Positions 33,826 to 43,387 of a DNA stretch of 64,000 bases are shown here, one piece after another. Below the pieces are notes generated by a model. It had not been told where the DNA came from. It ran no database searches and was given only the letters and a program-made list of their open reading frames with translations. The stretch is from assembly GCF_000982415.1 (NCBI RefSeq), contig NZ_LANI01000023.1:39046-103045 (forward strand), in the 5' to 3' direction. A program made the translations under genes and the position numbers. The first letter of the stretch is position 1; each line of letters starts with the position of its first letter. This DNA is from Kiloniella litopenaei (GTDB lineage: Bacteria; Pseudomonadota; Alphaproteobacteria; Kiloniellales; Kiloniellaceae).

Positions 33826-34584
33826 TCAGATGAAAGATTTGACTAAGCCCGAGATGGATAACACCATCAGGAGGATCAGAACCACATAGCGATAATGATT
33901 TGCTGAGCTACGCTGGAAAATATAATTGCCGAGATAAATTCCCAAAGTGACAGGAACGACAAGTAGAAGTGCCCTTGCAATTGTGACCTGATCCAGAAGC
34001 CCTGCGAAAAACAAAGTACCTGTGCCGTAGGCATCCAGAATTAAAAAATACAAATTCAGCGTTGCCCGAACCGCCTCGGCGGGTAGCGCAGCAGCCATCA
34101 TATAGATCGCAACGGGCAATCCGCCCAAAGACGCAGCACCATTCGCTATACCTGAAACAAGACCGACGGAAAGGTTTTTAGAGCTGCTTTCTTTAACTCT
34201 AAATCGCGCCCCGAGAAACAACAGAATACTCGCAATCAAGACGCCCAACGAAATAGCAATACGCAGGGGATCTGCGGGCATTACTTTCAACAAAAAAACA
34301 CCTGCCGGCACACCAATAGCTGCACCAACACAAAGCCATCGCAACAATCCCCAATGTATCGCTGTCCATGTCATTCGGGCCATGACCAAGCTGGAAATCA
34401 TCTCAAGCAACAGGGCAATCGGCACGACCTCAACAGGTAAAAGCACCAGGGTTAATGATGTTACCACAAGCGCAGAAAGGCCAAATCCGGCAAAACCACG
34501 GCAAAGCCCGGCAATTGATCCACAGAACAAAACGTACAACAGATCAAAAGCATCTAGCTGAACTTGCTCTAATAAAAACGCCAT
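33826..34584 (-). CDS. TauE/SafE-family membrane permease
   Basis: 252 residues, almost wholly hydrophobic, with seven or eight helices. The family's repeated pattern is seen in GSIAGLCRGFAGFGLSALVV and again in LVSGIANGAASLGGLPVAIYM. TauE/SafE proteins export sulfite, sulfoacetate or similar anions, and some act in other small-molecule transport. There is no sulphur gene close by. It is convergent with cobD, which has no obvious link to it. An ATG at 34584 and a GTG at 34587 are both usable; AGGA lies upstream. Confidence 0.8.
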   Translation of the reverse strand: MAFLLEQVQLDAFDLLYVLFCGSIAGLCRGFAGFGLSALVVTSLTLVLLPVEVVPIALLLEMISSLVMARMTWTAIHWGLLRWLCVGAAIGVPAGVFLLKVMPADPLRIAISLGVLIASILLFLGARFRVKESSSKNLSVGLVSGIANGAASLGGLPVAIYMMAAALPAEAVRATLNLYFLILDAYGTGTLFFAGLLDQVTIARALLLVVPVTLGIYLGNYIFQRSSANHYRYVVLILLMVLSISGLVKSFI

Positions 34585-34667
34585 CACCCCGATCCTGTTT
34601 TCTCGTTATGAAGCGGGCACACTTTTTATGCCGCGCATTTGCATCACCCTCATTTTCAGGCGCCGAT

Positions 34668-35288
34668 TTAGGCAGAAGGCCGCACCAATTGAACGACCTC
34701 GTTTACAACTGAATAATCCTGATACCCAAGACGCGCCAAGGGCTTCATCTTTGTCGCGTCCACCATACCGTCCGTAAGATAGGCTTCGTCGATGTGCATT
34801 CCGACCACTTCGCCGAGAACCAGCGTATAGTGTTTTCCACTCTCATCTTTCGGCAAGTCGACAGTTTTGAAAAGCTTGCATTCAAAGTGAACCGGGGCAC
34901 CCTTTACGCGGGGTGGTTTGACTATCTGTGAAGGAAGTTTTTCAAGTCCCGCCTCTTCAAACTCATCAACATCAGCAGAAGCAGGTTTAGAGCTTTCATT
35001 CATTGCGGTACGCTGTTCCCACGAAACAAGGTTGAAAACAAATTCTTTCGTTTCGACAATATTCCGAAGCGTATCCTTTATACCTTCTTCCCGGCTATCC
35101 GGGGCTATGCCCACACCAATAATTGGCGGCTCATCTGCAAAAGCATTGAAGAAGCTGAAAGGCGCGAGATTACAGACGCCCGAAATTGACTGCGTTGAAA
35201 GCCATGCGATCGGGCGTGGCAGGACACAAGCCTTAAAAGGATTATAAGGCAAACCATGATCTTTATGTTTGCCGGGAACAAAAAACAT
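34668..35288 (-). CDS. Flavin-reductase-like FMN-binding split-barrel protein
   Basis: 206 residues of the flavin reductase-like domain (FMN-binding split barrel): KACVLPRPIAWLST, NLAPFSFFNAFADEPPIIGVGI and NLVSWEQRTAMNESS, the usual FMN phosphate and ring contacts. Members reduce flavin or act as small flavoproteins; the specific role is unknown. I chose the ATG at 35288, six bases after GGAG, over the longest frame at 35330. No operon partner; it lies between TauE/SafE and the DprE2-like gene, all reading left. Confidence 0.78.
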   Translation of the reverse strand: MFFVPGKHKDHGLPYNPFKACVLPRPIAWLSTQSISGVCNLAPFSFFNAFADEPPIIGVGIAPDSREEGIKDTLRNIVETKEFVFNLVSWEQRTAMNESSKPASADVDEFEEAGLEKLPSQIVKPPRVKGAPVHFECKLFKTVDLPKDESGKHYTLVLGEVVGMHIDEAYLTDGMVDATKMKPLARLGYQDYSVVNEVVQLVRPSA

Positions 35289-35398
35289 CGATGTCTCCGA
35301 ATGAATAGCAACAATTAAAAGTTGCAACAAAGAAAGTAACGGAGCTTAGGACGTTCCTGTAAAAACCTAAAGCCTATAAATCGAAACCCTAAGAAAAT

Positions 35399-36133
35399 CT
35401 ACAGGCGGGTTTTATGAAATATCCAGTCCGGAATAGAGCGTATGATCAACATAATGACACCCCAAAACCCGGGTGTATAAACAACAGATTTCTTTTGATC
35501 CAAAGCCTTAACCACAAGCTTGGCAATCTGTTCCGGTTGCGCCCATAACGCCCCTTTGTCAAAAGCCGCTGTCATAGGTGTATCAACAAACCCGGGTTTA
35601 ACAGTTAGAACCTGCACACCAGATTTGACAAGACGGTGCCGCAATCCCTGAAGAAAGATGGAAACAGCCCCTTTTGCAGCACCATAAACATAATTGGATT
35701 GCCGCCCTCGATCCCCGGCGACAGAAGAAATGACAGCAATTGAACCCTTTTTTTGCGCCTCAAAAATATTGGCAAAATATGTCAGGATAGCAAGAACACT
35801 GGTCCCGTTGATATCAAAAGCCCTTAGCGTATCGTCAACAGAAGCTTCACAGACCTTTTGATCTGGAAGAACACCATGGGCAACCAAAAGAATATCTATT
35901 CCATCAAGTTGCTTGAGCGCGCCTTCAAAATTCGCCATGTCTTGCTGCTCTAGTGCATCATATAGACCCGTGTAAACATCCCGCGCCCCACGAATCTTGA
36001 GATCATTAGCGATAACAGCAAGCCTTTCCTGATCCCGGGCGAATAAAAAAAGCGCATCACCTCGTTTGGCAAAAATCCTGGCTGTTGCCTCGGCAATTGC
36101 TGATGTCGCACCAATTATCATTACTTTTTTCAT
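35399..36133 (-). CDS. DprE2-like short-chain dehydrogenase (decaprenylphosphoryl-ketoribose reductase type)
   Basis: 244-residue SDR. The cofactor site is MIIGATSAIAEATARIF, and the catalytic S-Y-K set lies in ISSVAGDRGRQSNYVYGAAKGAVS. It closely resembles DprE2, which in mycobacteria reduces the 2'-keto-ribose on a polyprenyl phosphate with NADH to give the arabinose form. GAGG lies 6 bases before the ATG. It is downstream of the DprE1-like gene and in the same direction (37-base gap). Lipid carrier and final glycan are not visible from sequence. Confidence 0.82.
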   Translation of the reverse strand: MKKVMIIGATSAIAEATARIFAKRGDALFLFARDQERLAVIANDLKIRGARDVYTGLYDALEQQDMANFEGALKQLDGIDILLVAHGVLPDQKVCEASVDDTLRAFDINGTSVLAILTYFANIFEAQKKGSIAVISSVAGDRGRQSNYVYGAAKGAVSIFLQGLRHRLVKSGVQVLTVKPGFVDTPMTAAFDKGALWAQPEQIAKLVVKALDQKKSVVYTPGFWGVIMLIIRSIPDWIFHKTRL

Positions 36134-36170
36134 ATACGCCTCAATATCCTAATGCTCAATATACTGGTAT

Positions 36171-37481
36171 TTAAACATCCAGCCCCAAACGCTTGGACTG
36201 AAAAGAAGCAAAAGTTCCAATTGCGCCATACTTTTCTCTAACAGCTTGAAACTCTTCCCACTCAGGATATCCCCTTTTGAAAACCTGATCACTCATACGG
36301 GCATCTTTGGTCAGATAGATTCTCCCCCCATAGTCATGAACGATTGCATCCAGTTGATCCAACAATTCAAATGTCCGTTTGCTGACTTTAAAATCCAATG
36401 CCAGCGTATAGCCTTCAAAAGGAAAGGACAGAAAGCTATCATTCCCTTTGCCAAAGACTTTCAGAACAGAAAGAAAGGACCCGGCCCCGGATTGAGCTAT
36501 CTTATCCAGAACACTGGTCATCCCCTCCAGGCCAGCGTCCTTTGGGATCACGAACTGGTATTGAACAAAGCCCTTTGCACCATAAAGTCGTGTCCAGTTT
36601 TCTATACCATCCAACGGATAAAAGTAGGGTCCATAGTGAACCCGACGTTTCTGTATTTTTTCACGCACCCGCCCGTAATAAAGACGGTTAAAAGCCCCCA
36701 CAGAGAACCTGTTCAGACAAAAGATCGGCATATTAAAAGGAATGGAAGGCGTTGTTTTTTTCAAATCGACATACCCACCTGCTGAACTGTGTTTGCCCAG
36801 CATTAATAAAGATCGTCCCAGTTCTTTTCCGCGTTTTAAACAATCGATCCAGGCGACTGAATATGTCGCGGCGTTGTGTTCATCGAAAAGCGCCAGACAT
36901 TCTTCTAGATTATCAGCTTTATAAGTGGTCTCTTCGATAAAGCTACTCTCTATCTTTTGTAACTTGAACGTCGCGTCGAGAATAAAACCTGTTAAACCCA
37001 TTCCCCCACAACTAGCCAAGAACAAGTCTCGGTTTTCGGACGGCGAACAATTAAGAATATCGCCATTGGCAATCAAAATCCGAAACGACAAAACATGATC
37101 GCAAAAAGTACCAACATTATGATGGTTCTTGCCATGTACATCACTGGCAATTGCACCACCAACAGTCACAAACCTTGTTCCGGGTGTGACTATGGGAAAC
37201 CACCCCTTGGGTACAAAAACACCAAGAATTTCATCCAGGCTAACGCCCGCATCACAACTAAGGACGCCCGTCGCGTCGTCAAAAGAATGAAAATGATTTA
37301 GATATCTTGTTGAAACAATAGTCGAAGAAAGAGAACTGTCGCCATAACTTCGTCCAAACCCACGAGCAATACAGGGTTTCGCGTCATTCTCTCTTAGACT
37401 GCGCTGTATCCCGTCCCCTGTAGAAGGGCTTAAAACGTCTGCCTCAACGCGTGGGTATTGACCCCATCCACTGATCAGCAT
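36171..37481 (-). CDS. DprE1-like FAD-dependent polyprenyl-phosphoribose 2'-oxidase
   Basis: 436 residues with an N-terminal FAD-binding PCMH-type domain: GFGRSYGDSSLS, TPGTRFVTVGGAIASDVHGKNHH, then SCGGMGLTGFILDATFKL, all hallmarks of DprE1. The C-terminal substrate domain includes GRIYLTKDARMS. The enzyme oxidises the 2'-OH of ribose on a polyprenyl phosphate. At the position that in M. tuberculosis is Cys387 (the benzothiazinone target), this protein seems to have Ala361 (in EGYTLALDFK). Its start overlaps the end of the GtrA gene by 7 bases. It works with the DprE2-like reductase that follows. Confidence 0.85.
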   Translation of the reverse strand: MLISGWGQYPRVEADVLSPSTGDGIQRSLRENDAKPCIARGFGRSYGDSSLSSTIVSTRYLNHFHSFDDATGVLSCDAGVSLDEILGVFVPKGWFPIVTPGTRFVTVGGAIASDVHGKNHHNVGTFCDHVLSFRILIANGDILNCSPSENRDLFLASCGGMGLTGFILDATFKLQKIESSFIEETTYKADNLEECLALFDEHNAATYSVAWIDCLKRGKELGRSLLMLGKHSSAGGYVDLKKTTPSIPFNMPIFCLNRFSVGAFNRLYYGRVREKIQKRRVHYGPYFYPLDGIENWTRLYGAKGFVQYQFVIPKDAGLEGMTSVLDKIAQSGAGSFLSVLKVFGKGNDSFLSFPFEGYTLALDFKVSKRTFELLDQLDAIVHDYGGRIYLTKDARMSDQVFKRGYPEWEEFQAVREKYGAIGTFASFQSKRLGLDV

Positions 37482-37882
37482 TTTACTTCCTTCGAGATGA
37501 ATACATACTTCTTATCCAGTTGGTATTTAATCCAGTATCCAATACCAAGGCCAATTATACCGCCGAGATAGCGCATCATTTTATCGTCAAAGATAAAATG
37601 AAATCCAAATTCAAACGCCCAAAACACAGCCGTCGTTAAAACCCCCATCATCGTATAAAGCATAAAAACTTTGCTTTCGTGCCCCATACCACTGGTTCGG
37701 TAACGAAATATATACCTTTTATCTAGCAAATACTTAGTAACAAGACCAACAGCTGTCCCAACACCTATAGACAAGACAAGAGCAAAAGGGCCGGAATAAG
37801 CTCTCAAAAATAAATCTTGAGAAGCTATATTCGCGATCGTCGCAACAATAGCAAAGAGACTGTAACTCACTAAAAGGTTCAT
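37475..37882 (-). CDS. GtrA-family membrane protein
   Basis: 135 residues with four hydrophobic helices (LFAIVATIANIASQDL, ALVLSIGVGTAVGLVTKYLL, FMLYTMMGVLTTAVFWAFEF, GGIIGLGIGYWIKYQLDKKYVF). GtrA proteins are thought to flip lipid-linked sugars, and Rv3789 of mycobacteria, in the arabinan locus, is one. It starts only 24 bases from the divergent UbiA-type gene and overlaps the DprE1-like gene, which places it in the same pathway. Arginines and lysines near the ends set the membrane orientation. Confidence 0.8.
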   Translation of the reverse strand: MNLLVSYSLFAIVATIANIASQDLFLRAYSGPFALVLSIGVGTAVGLVTKYLLDKRYIFRYRTSGMGHESKVFMLYTMMGVLTTAVFWAFEFGFHFIFDDKMMRYLGGIIGLGIGYWIKYQLDKKYVFISKEVKC

Positions 37883-37906
37883 GAAGGACTTCGGTTAAAA
37901 ATAGAT

Positions 37907-38803
37907 ATGAATAATAAGACCCAAGAACAAAGCAAAAGTCACCCCTTTATCGGATTAAGCATTGCTAAGTTAATGCGTCCAAAGCACTGGATTAAAAATG
38001 GCTTTGTCTTGGCACCACTATTATTTACGGGATTATTTTCTGATCCTGATGCCATAACCAAGACGCTCACCATAACCTTTTTATTCTGTATCGCATCATC
38101 TGCTGTCTATGTCCTTAATGATATTAAAGATATAGATAATGATCGAAAACATCCTAAGAAATCGCAAACGCGCCCCTTGGCATCTGGCGCGATCTCCATA
38201 CCACAGGCTTTAATTTTACTTGTCTGTCTCTATATCATTTTAATCGCTGGCTATTTCTTCTTGCCAGCGGCAACGCTTGTTCTCTTCGGCTATATCATTC
38301 TGAACATTGGATATAGCTTTTACCTCAAACACCAACCTGTTCTGGATATTTTCACCATTGCAATTGGTTTTGTGCTTCGTGTTTTTGCAGGTGCAACAGT
38401 TTTGCATGTGCCAGTTTCGGCATGGATGTTTGTTACCACACTTTGCCTGGCTCTCTTCCTCGCTGCGGTAAAAAGACGACAAGAGTTACAAGACCGTGGC
38501 ATATCAGGTCGGGAAGTCCTGGGTGCTTATTCAATATCGCTGGTCAACCGCTTTGCTGAAATGGCCGCAACTGGTGCTTTGGTTTTCTATAGCCTTTTTG
38601 TTGTCACAACGCGCCCTGAACTGGCCATTACAATCCCCATCGTCTTGTTCGGGATATACAGATACTGGTACATTGTGGAAATGACAAATGCCGGGGAATC
38701 TCCTACTGAAGCGCTTCTTTCCGACCCCCAGTTAATGATCACGGTTGTCATCTGGATTATCGTTTCGGCCTATACAATCATCACAGGACAAGCACCCATA
38801 TAA
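37907..38803 (+). CDS. UbiA-family polyprenyl-phosphate phosphoribosyltransferase-like protein
   Basis: 298 residues, eight or nine membrane helices. The first acidic motif is NDIKDIDNDRKHPKK followed by RPLASG; LKHQPVLDIFTIAIGFVLRVFAG corresponds to the second. This order and the neighbours match decaprenyl-phosphate 5-phosphoribosyltransferase (Rv3806c), which starts polyprenyl-phosphate-arabinose synthesis, rather than the ubiquinone UbiA. Start ATG; divergent from gtrA by only 24 bases. It would feed the DprE1/DprE2-like pair. In some rhizobia a related set (noe genes) decorates Nod factor with arabinose. Confidence 0.83.
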   Translation: MNNKTQEQSKSHPFIGLSIAKLMRPKHWIKNGFVLAPLLFTGLFSDPDAITKTLTITFLFCIASSAVYVLNDIKDIDNDRKHPKKSQTRPLASGAISIPQALILLVCLYIILIAGYFFLPAATLVLFGYIILNIGYSFYLKHQPVLDIFTIAIGFVLRVFAGATVLHVPVSAWMFVTTLCLALFLAAVKRRQELQDRGISGREVLGAYSISLVNRFAEMAATGALVFYSLFVVTTRPELAITIPIVLFGIYRYWYIVEMTNAGESPTEALLSDPQLMITVVIWIIVSAYTIITGQAPI

Positions 38804-38830
38804 AAAGAGGCCACAAACGAGGGCCTCTTT
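38803..38830. terminator. Terminator between the UbiA-like gene and cobO
   Basis: AAAGAGGCC-acaaacgag-GGCCTCTTT forms a 9-base stem. Only short T runs follow on either strand, so it may stop transcription in both directions with moderate strength. It lies right after the UbiA-like stop and 31 bases beyond the cobO stop on the minus strand. Confidence 0.55.
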
Positions 38831-38860
38831 CTCACGATACACAGGTTTCGATTTAGTTTA

Positions 38861-39505
38861 TTAGAACTCAATCCCGCGCTGAGCTTTGATATTTTGATCT
38901 CTAAAGGGATGTTTAACCAAGGTCATTTCAGTGACCAGATCGGCAATTTCGATCATCTCTTCCTTGGCATTTCGCCCTGTAATGACAACGTGCAGGTCTT
39001 CCGGTTTGTTTTCAAGGAAATCAATAACCTCTTCCAGTTTCAGGTGATCATAACGAAGAGTAATATTCAACTCGTCCAAAACAACCATATCGTACTTCGG
39101 ATTGTCACCGCGACAGGCATCAATCATCTCTTTGGATTTTGCCCATGCTTTTTCAGCCGCAGCAATATCACGCTCTCTGTCTTGCGTATCCCAGGTAAAA
39201 CCCTCGCCAAGCGCATACATCTCAACCTGATCTGGGAATTTTTCCAGAACGTACTTTTCGCCTGTTTCCCACTTCCCTTTTACAAACTGGACAACGCCAA
39301 TTTTCATACCGTTACCAACAGCACGTGTCGCCAAGCCAAAAGCAGCCGTGGATTTTCCTTTGCCCTTCCCCGTATGAACAATAATCAAGCCTTTTTCATT
39401 GACCTTGTTCGACAGCATCTTATCGCGGGCAGCTTTGCGTTTTTTTGATTTTTCATTCGCGCGTTCAAAATCTTCTGCGCTTTGTTGGTTCTCTGTATCA
39501 CTCAT
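38861..39505 (-). CDS. cobO: Corrinoid adenosyltransferase CobO/BtuR
   Basis: Adds the adenosyl group to cob(I)yrinic acid diamide or cobinamide from ATP. 214 residues with the P-loop TGKGKGKST at 45-53, FVKGKWETGEK and DMVVLDELNITLRYDHLK, as in CobA(Salmonella)/CobO. A Lys/Arg-rich head of about 35 residues precedes the P-loop. GGAG lies at proper distance from the ATG. It follows cobN by 63 bases on the same strand and ends the block. Confidence 0.94.
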   Translation of the reverse strand: MSDTENQQSAEDFERANEKSKKRKAARDKMLSNKVNEKGLIIVHTGKGKGKSTAAFGLATRAVGNGMKIGVVQFVKGKWETGEKYVLEKFPDQVEMYALGEGFTWDTQDRERDIAAAEKAWAKSKEMIDACRGDNPKYDMVVLDELNITLRYDHLKLEEVIDFLENKPEDLHVVITGRNAKEEMIEIADLVTEMTLVKHPFRDQNIKAQRGIEF

Positions 39506-39568
39506 TTAATCTTCTCCCCAATATCTTCTCTCATTATACAAGCAGCTAATTTATTTAGCTCAGTTTAG

Positions 39569-42500
39569 TCAACTGGCTACGATTTCGTCCAAAAGCGCCC
39601 GCGCAGAATTAGAACGTGCCTTCCAAAGATTCCTGTCCTGGGCTTCGATCATCCGTTCTGCCATTTCCCGCAAAGCAGCCGGGTTATTCTGTTCCAGAAA
39701 TTCACGAACCTCGGCATCATCCAGATAGGCATCAAAAACAGCATCAAAGTGATGATCTTCAACTACTTTCGCGGTCGCTGCAAAGGCAAAAAGATAATCC
39801 ACTGTTGCCGCCATTTCAAAAGCGCCCTTGTATCCATGACGCCTGACCCCATCAATCCACTTTGGGTTAACAACACGCGCCCTGACTACACGTCCGATTT
39901 CTTCCTGAAGCGTTCTGATCTGCGGACTTTCCGGGCGAGAATGATCATTGTGATAAACGGTTGGCTGCGCGCCGGAAAGATGACGAATAGCCGCGGTTAT
40001 GCCACCTTCAAACTGGTAATAATCATCAGAATCCAGCAAATCATGCTCTCTGTTGTCCTGGTTATGAACAACCGCTTCCACATCTCTCAAGCGGCTCTCG
40101 AACAGGCCGTGTTCAGCTTCGCCGACACCGCCGCTGCCATAGGCATAACCGCCCCAACCTATATAAGCTTTGGCGAGATCTGCTTCGGTTTCCCAGCCAC
40201 GCTCATCAATCAAGGCTTGTAAGCCAGCACCATAAGCCCCCGGTTTGGAGCCAAAAACACGATACCCAGCACGTTTGATCGCCGTCTTTTCATCCAACCC
40301 TTTTGCGATGAGATCAGCAGATTCTACCAAGACTCTCGCAGCCAAAGGATTCATTTTTTCTGGTTCGTCATCCAAGGCCGCCACCGCGCGACAGGCTGAA
40401 TCGAACAAATCAATTTGCGCAGGGAAAGCATCACGGAAAAACCCCGATACACGTAACGTCACATCGACACGCGGACGGTCAAGAACAGACAAAGGCAGAA
40501 TCTCGAAACCCACGACACGCCTTGAAGTCGGCTCCCACTTAGGTTGAACCCCCATAAGTGCCAGACCTTGTGCGATATCATCCCCGCCCGTGCGCATATT
40601 TGATGTTCCCCAAGCCGAAAGCGCCATGCGCTTGGGCCAGGATCCATTTTCCTGACGATAACGTTCAATCATCAGGTTTGCCGATTTCCACCCCAAGTGC
40701 CAGGCCGCAGGCGTCGGGACAACACGGGAATCAACAGAATAGAAATTACGCCCTGTAGGCAGAACATCAGGGCGCCCCCTCGTCGGTGCGCCAGAAGGGC
40801 CGGGTTCAACGAACTGCCCGTTTAATCCCCTGAGGGTTCCTTTAATCTCTTCGGCACCACAAGAGGTTACAATCGGTCCCATTCTAGTATTTATCTCGGC
40901 AAGAACCGGGCGTGTATTTTCCCATTCATCTGGTGCCTGCACCTCGCCGGATACCAGCTTTTGGGCCAATATTTCCAAGCGCTCAACAGTATCCCCATTG
41001 GTGCGCCAACTGCCTTCTGCGATTAGAATCTCTGGTTTTGGCCCAGACCACGTATCCCCAAAACGGCAATCCAGTGGATCAAATTCGATTGGGAAGTTCA
41101 AATCTTTCGCCAGTGACCGAATTAAAGAGGCATCGCCCCCCTTCCCTTCCCCACGCGGCAAGCGCGTCAGAGCAATAAGAAGATCATCCAAAAGACGTCC
41201 TTCCGGGGCCAGACCAAAGATATGCAAGCCATCGCGGATCTGCATTTCTTTCAATTCACAAAGATAGTTATCCAGTTTTGAAAGGGCAGCGTCTTCATCA
41301 TCCGTTTGCTCAATACCACAGTCCTTGTCCAGACCAATTCGTTGCGTGATCTTGAGAATTTCGTCTCTCAAAACTTTCAACCGCCGAGGGTCAACCCCGG
41401 CAGCTTCGTAGTATTCATCACAAAGTTGCTCCAGATCTGCCAAGGGTCCGTAGGATTCAGCGCGTGTTAGCGGCGGTGTTAGATGGTCAATAATCACCGC
41501 CTGGGCACGACGTTTGGCTTGCGTGCCTTCACCGGGGTCATTCACAATAAAGGGATAGAGATGCGGTGTTGGTCCAAAAACAGCTTCAGGAAAGCATTCT
41601 TCTGAAAGTGCCAGCGACTTACCGGGCAGCCATTCCATATTCCCGTGTTTACCCATATGAATGATCGCATCGACCTTCTCTACCTGTCGCAACCATGCAT
41701 AAAAGGCCAGATATCCATGCGGCGGCACCAAATCAGGATCGTGGTAGGTTTCTACGGGATTGATATTATATCCACGTGCGGGCTGAAGGCCGATAATGAT
41801 TTTGCCACAATGAAACGCAGAAACTGCAAAGGCATCAGAATCTGCCATATAGAAAGGATCGTTTTCAAAAGCGCCCCATCTCTCCTCTACAGCTGCTTTC
41901 ACACCAGCAGGCAACGCACCCCAGAACTGTCGATAGGCATCCAAAGAAATTCTGGACCTGATAACGCGTCCGTCAACGGCAGCATTGGTTGGCCCCTCGG
42001 CCATGCGCTCAACCAAAGCATTCCCGTCCACAGGAATATCGGAGACGCTATAGCCAGCATCTACCATTGCCCGTAAGAGCTGTATTGTACCCGCAGGTGT
42101 ATCGAGTCCGACCCCATTCCCCATGCGCCCGTCCCTATTGGGGTAGTTCGCCATAACCACCGCAACCTTGCGCTCCGCTGCGTCTTTGTTTCTGAGCCGC
42201 AACCATCCTGCTGCCAAATCAGAAACAAAATCAACGCGGTCGGGTACTTCCTGATAACTGACAACAGAGCTTTGAGTTGCTTCGTCATAACGAGCTTCTG
42301 ACTTAAATGAGACAGCACGAGAAAGGATGCGCCCATCAACCTCTGGCAAGGCAACATTCATTGCGATATCGCGCGCAGAAAGTCCACTAAGCCCCTCTCG
42401 CCATCCAGCCTCATTCCCACCAGAAAAAATAACCTGCAAAATGGGTGCATCAACAACATCAAAAGGTGTTTCTTTTCTGTCCGCACCGGGCGTTGAAATT

Positions 42501-43306
42501 GCAAAGCCCGTTGCATTCAGAATAATTCCGGTATCTGCATCTTTTAACAGCGTACTCACGATACCGGCAGAAATTGGTTCTTTCAGCGACGCACAATAAA
42601 GAGGTAAAGGATTAATACCCTTGTCCTGCAGCGATTTGATCAGCGCATCAACCGGCGCCAGATTGGCAGCCTGCAATAGCGCGCGATAAAAAACAATCGC
42701 AGCTACCGGCGCACCCGCTATCCAGTCATGACGCAAATCATCCAGTTCAGGATTGTCACGTCCGGGCCAATAGATGCCGGATCGTAATAAAGGCTTGGGC
42801 TCAACCCATTCAAAGTCATGGCCAATAATACCTGCAAGATAACACAGCAGATTTCGGGAATTGTCCGGGCCGCCGTGAATAAGATATTGCCAAACACGAT
42901 GATATACATCCTGCGCAACCGTGGAATGGGCCGCAAGTTCAGCATCCGGCTGATCATCACCGGGAAGCAAAACCAATGGAATTTTCTTTTGCTTACAAAT
43001 AGCCCGAAGTTGCTCTACCCCATAAGGCCAGTAACCTGCTCCCCCAAGTATCCGCGCGACAACCACCTTGGCATTGGCAATAATGTCATCAACATAGAGA
43101 TCGACTGACATATTGTGGGATAACTGCATCAAGTTTGCCAACCGCAGAGACGGGTATGTATCTCCAATTACCTGTCTGGCCTGAACCAAGCTTGCCAGTT
43201 CTGTATCTGCCGCAGATACAATAACAATATCCCCCGGTGTTTGCCCCAGGTCGATTGCTTCGGATCCATCAGCGATTGCCCCGGGTTGGGCTTGTAACAG
43301 GTGCAT
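39569..43306 (-). CDS. cobN: Cobaltochelatase large subunit CobN
   Basis: 1245 residues, the usual size of CobN, the porphyrin-binding subunit of the ATP-dependent late cobalt chelatase. Motifs include VIIGLQPARGYNINPVETYHDPDL, HMGKHGNMEWLPGKS and PGEGTQAKRRAQAVIIDHLTPPLTRAE. The partner AAA+ subunits (CobS and CobT, or ChlI/ChlD) are not in the window. Having CobN and CbiX in one region is unusual since they belong to different routes. It lies between cobW and cobO; a hairpin of two nested stems is in the gap to cobW. Confidence 0.95.
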   Translation of the reverse strand: MHLLQAQPGAIADGSEAIDLGQTPGDIVIVSAADTELASLVQARQVIGDTYPSLRLANLMQLSHNMSVDLYVDDIIANAKVVVARILGGAGYWPYGVEQLRAICKQKKIPLVLLPGDDQPDAELAAHSTVAQDVYHRVWQYLIHGGPDNSRNLLCYLAGIIGHDFEWVEPKPLLRSGIYWPGRDNPELDDLRHDWIAGAPVAAIVFYRALLQAANLAPVDALIKSLQDKGINPLPLYCASLKEPISAGIVSTLLKDADTGIILNATGFAISTPGADRKETPFDVVDAPILQVIFSGGNEAGWREGLSGLSARDIAMNVALPEVDGRILSRAVSFKSEARYDEATQSSVVSYQEVPDRVDFVSDLAAGWLRLRNKDAAERKVAVVMANYPNRDGRMGNGVGLDTPAGTIQLLRAMVDAGYSVSDIPVDGNALVERMAEGPTNAAVDGRVIRSRISLDAYRQFWGALPAGVKAAVEERWGAFENDPFYMADSDAFAVSAFHCGKIIIGLQPARGYNINPVETYHDPDLVPPHGYLAFYAWLRQVEKVDAIIHMGKHGNMEWLPGKSLALSEECFPEAVFGPTPHLYPFIVNDPGEGTQAKRRAQAVIIDHLTPPLTRAESYGPLADLEQLCDEYYEAAGVDPRRLKVLRDEILKITQRIGLDKDCGIEQTDDEDAALSKLDNYLCELKEMQIRDGLHIFGLAPEGRLLDDLLIALTRLPRGEGKGGDASLIRSLAKDLNFPIEFDPLDCRFGDTWSGPKPEILIAEGSWRTNGDTVERLEILAQKLVSGEVQAPDEWENTRPVLAEINTRMGPIVTSCGAEEIKGTLRGLNGQFVEPGPSGAPTRGRPDVLPTGRNFYSVDSRVVPTPAAWHLGWKSANLMIERYRQENGSWPKRMALSAWGTSNMRTGGDDIAQGLALMGVQPKWEPTSRRVVGFEILPLSVLDRPRVDVTLRVSGFFRDAFPAQIDLFDSACRAVAALDDEPEKMNPLAARVLVESADLIAKGLDEKTAIKRAGYRVFGSKPGAYGAGLQALIDERGWETEADLAKAYIGWGGYAYGSGGVGEAEHGLFESRLRDVEAVVHNQDNREHDLLDSDDYYQFEGGITAAIRHLSGAQPTVYHNDHSRPESPQIRTLQEEIGRVVRARVVNPKWIDGVRRHGYKGAFEMAATVDYLFAFAATAKVVEDHHFDAVFDAYLDDAEVREFLEQNNPAALREMAERMIEAQDRNLWKARSNSARALLDEIVAS

Positions 43307-43387
43307 AGAGTATTTCTCTTGGTTTGCGTTCTTGTTATCCCGACTTATCTCTAAGTTCCGGACTTATACTTATCTGGCTCGAGGTAC

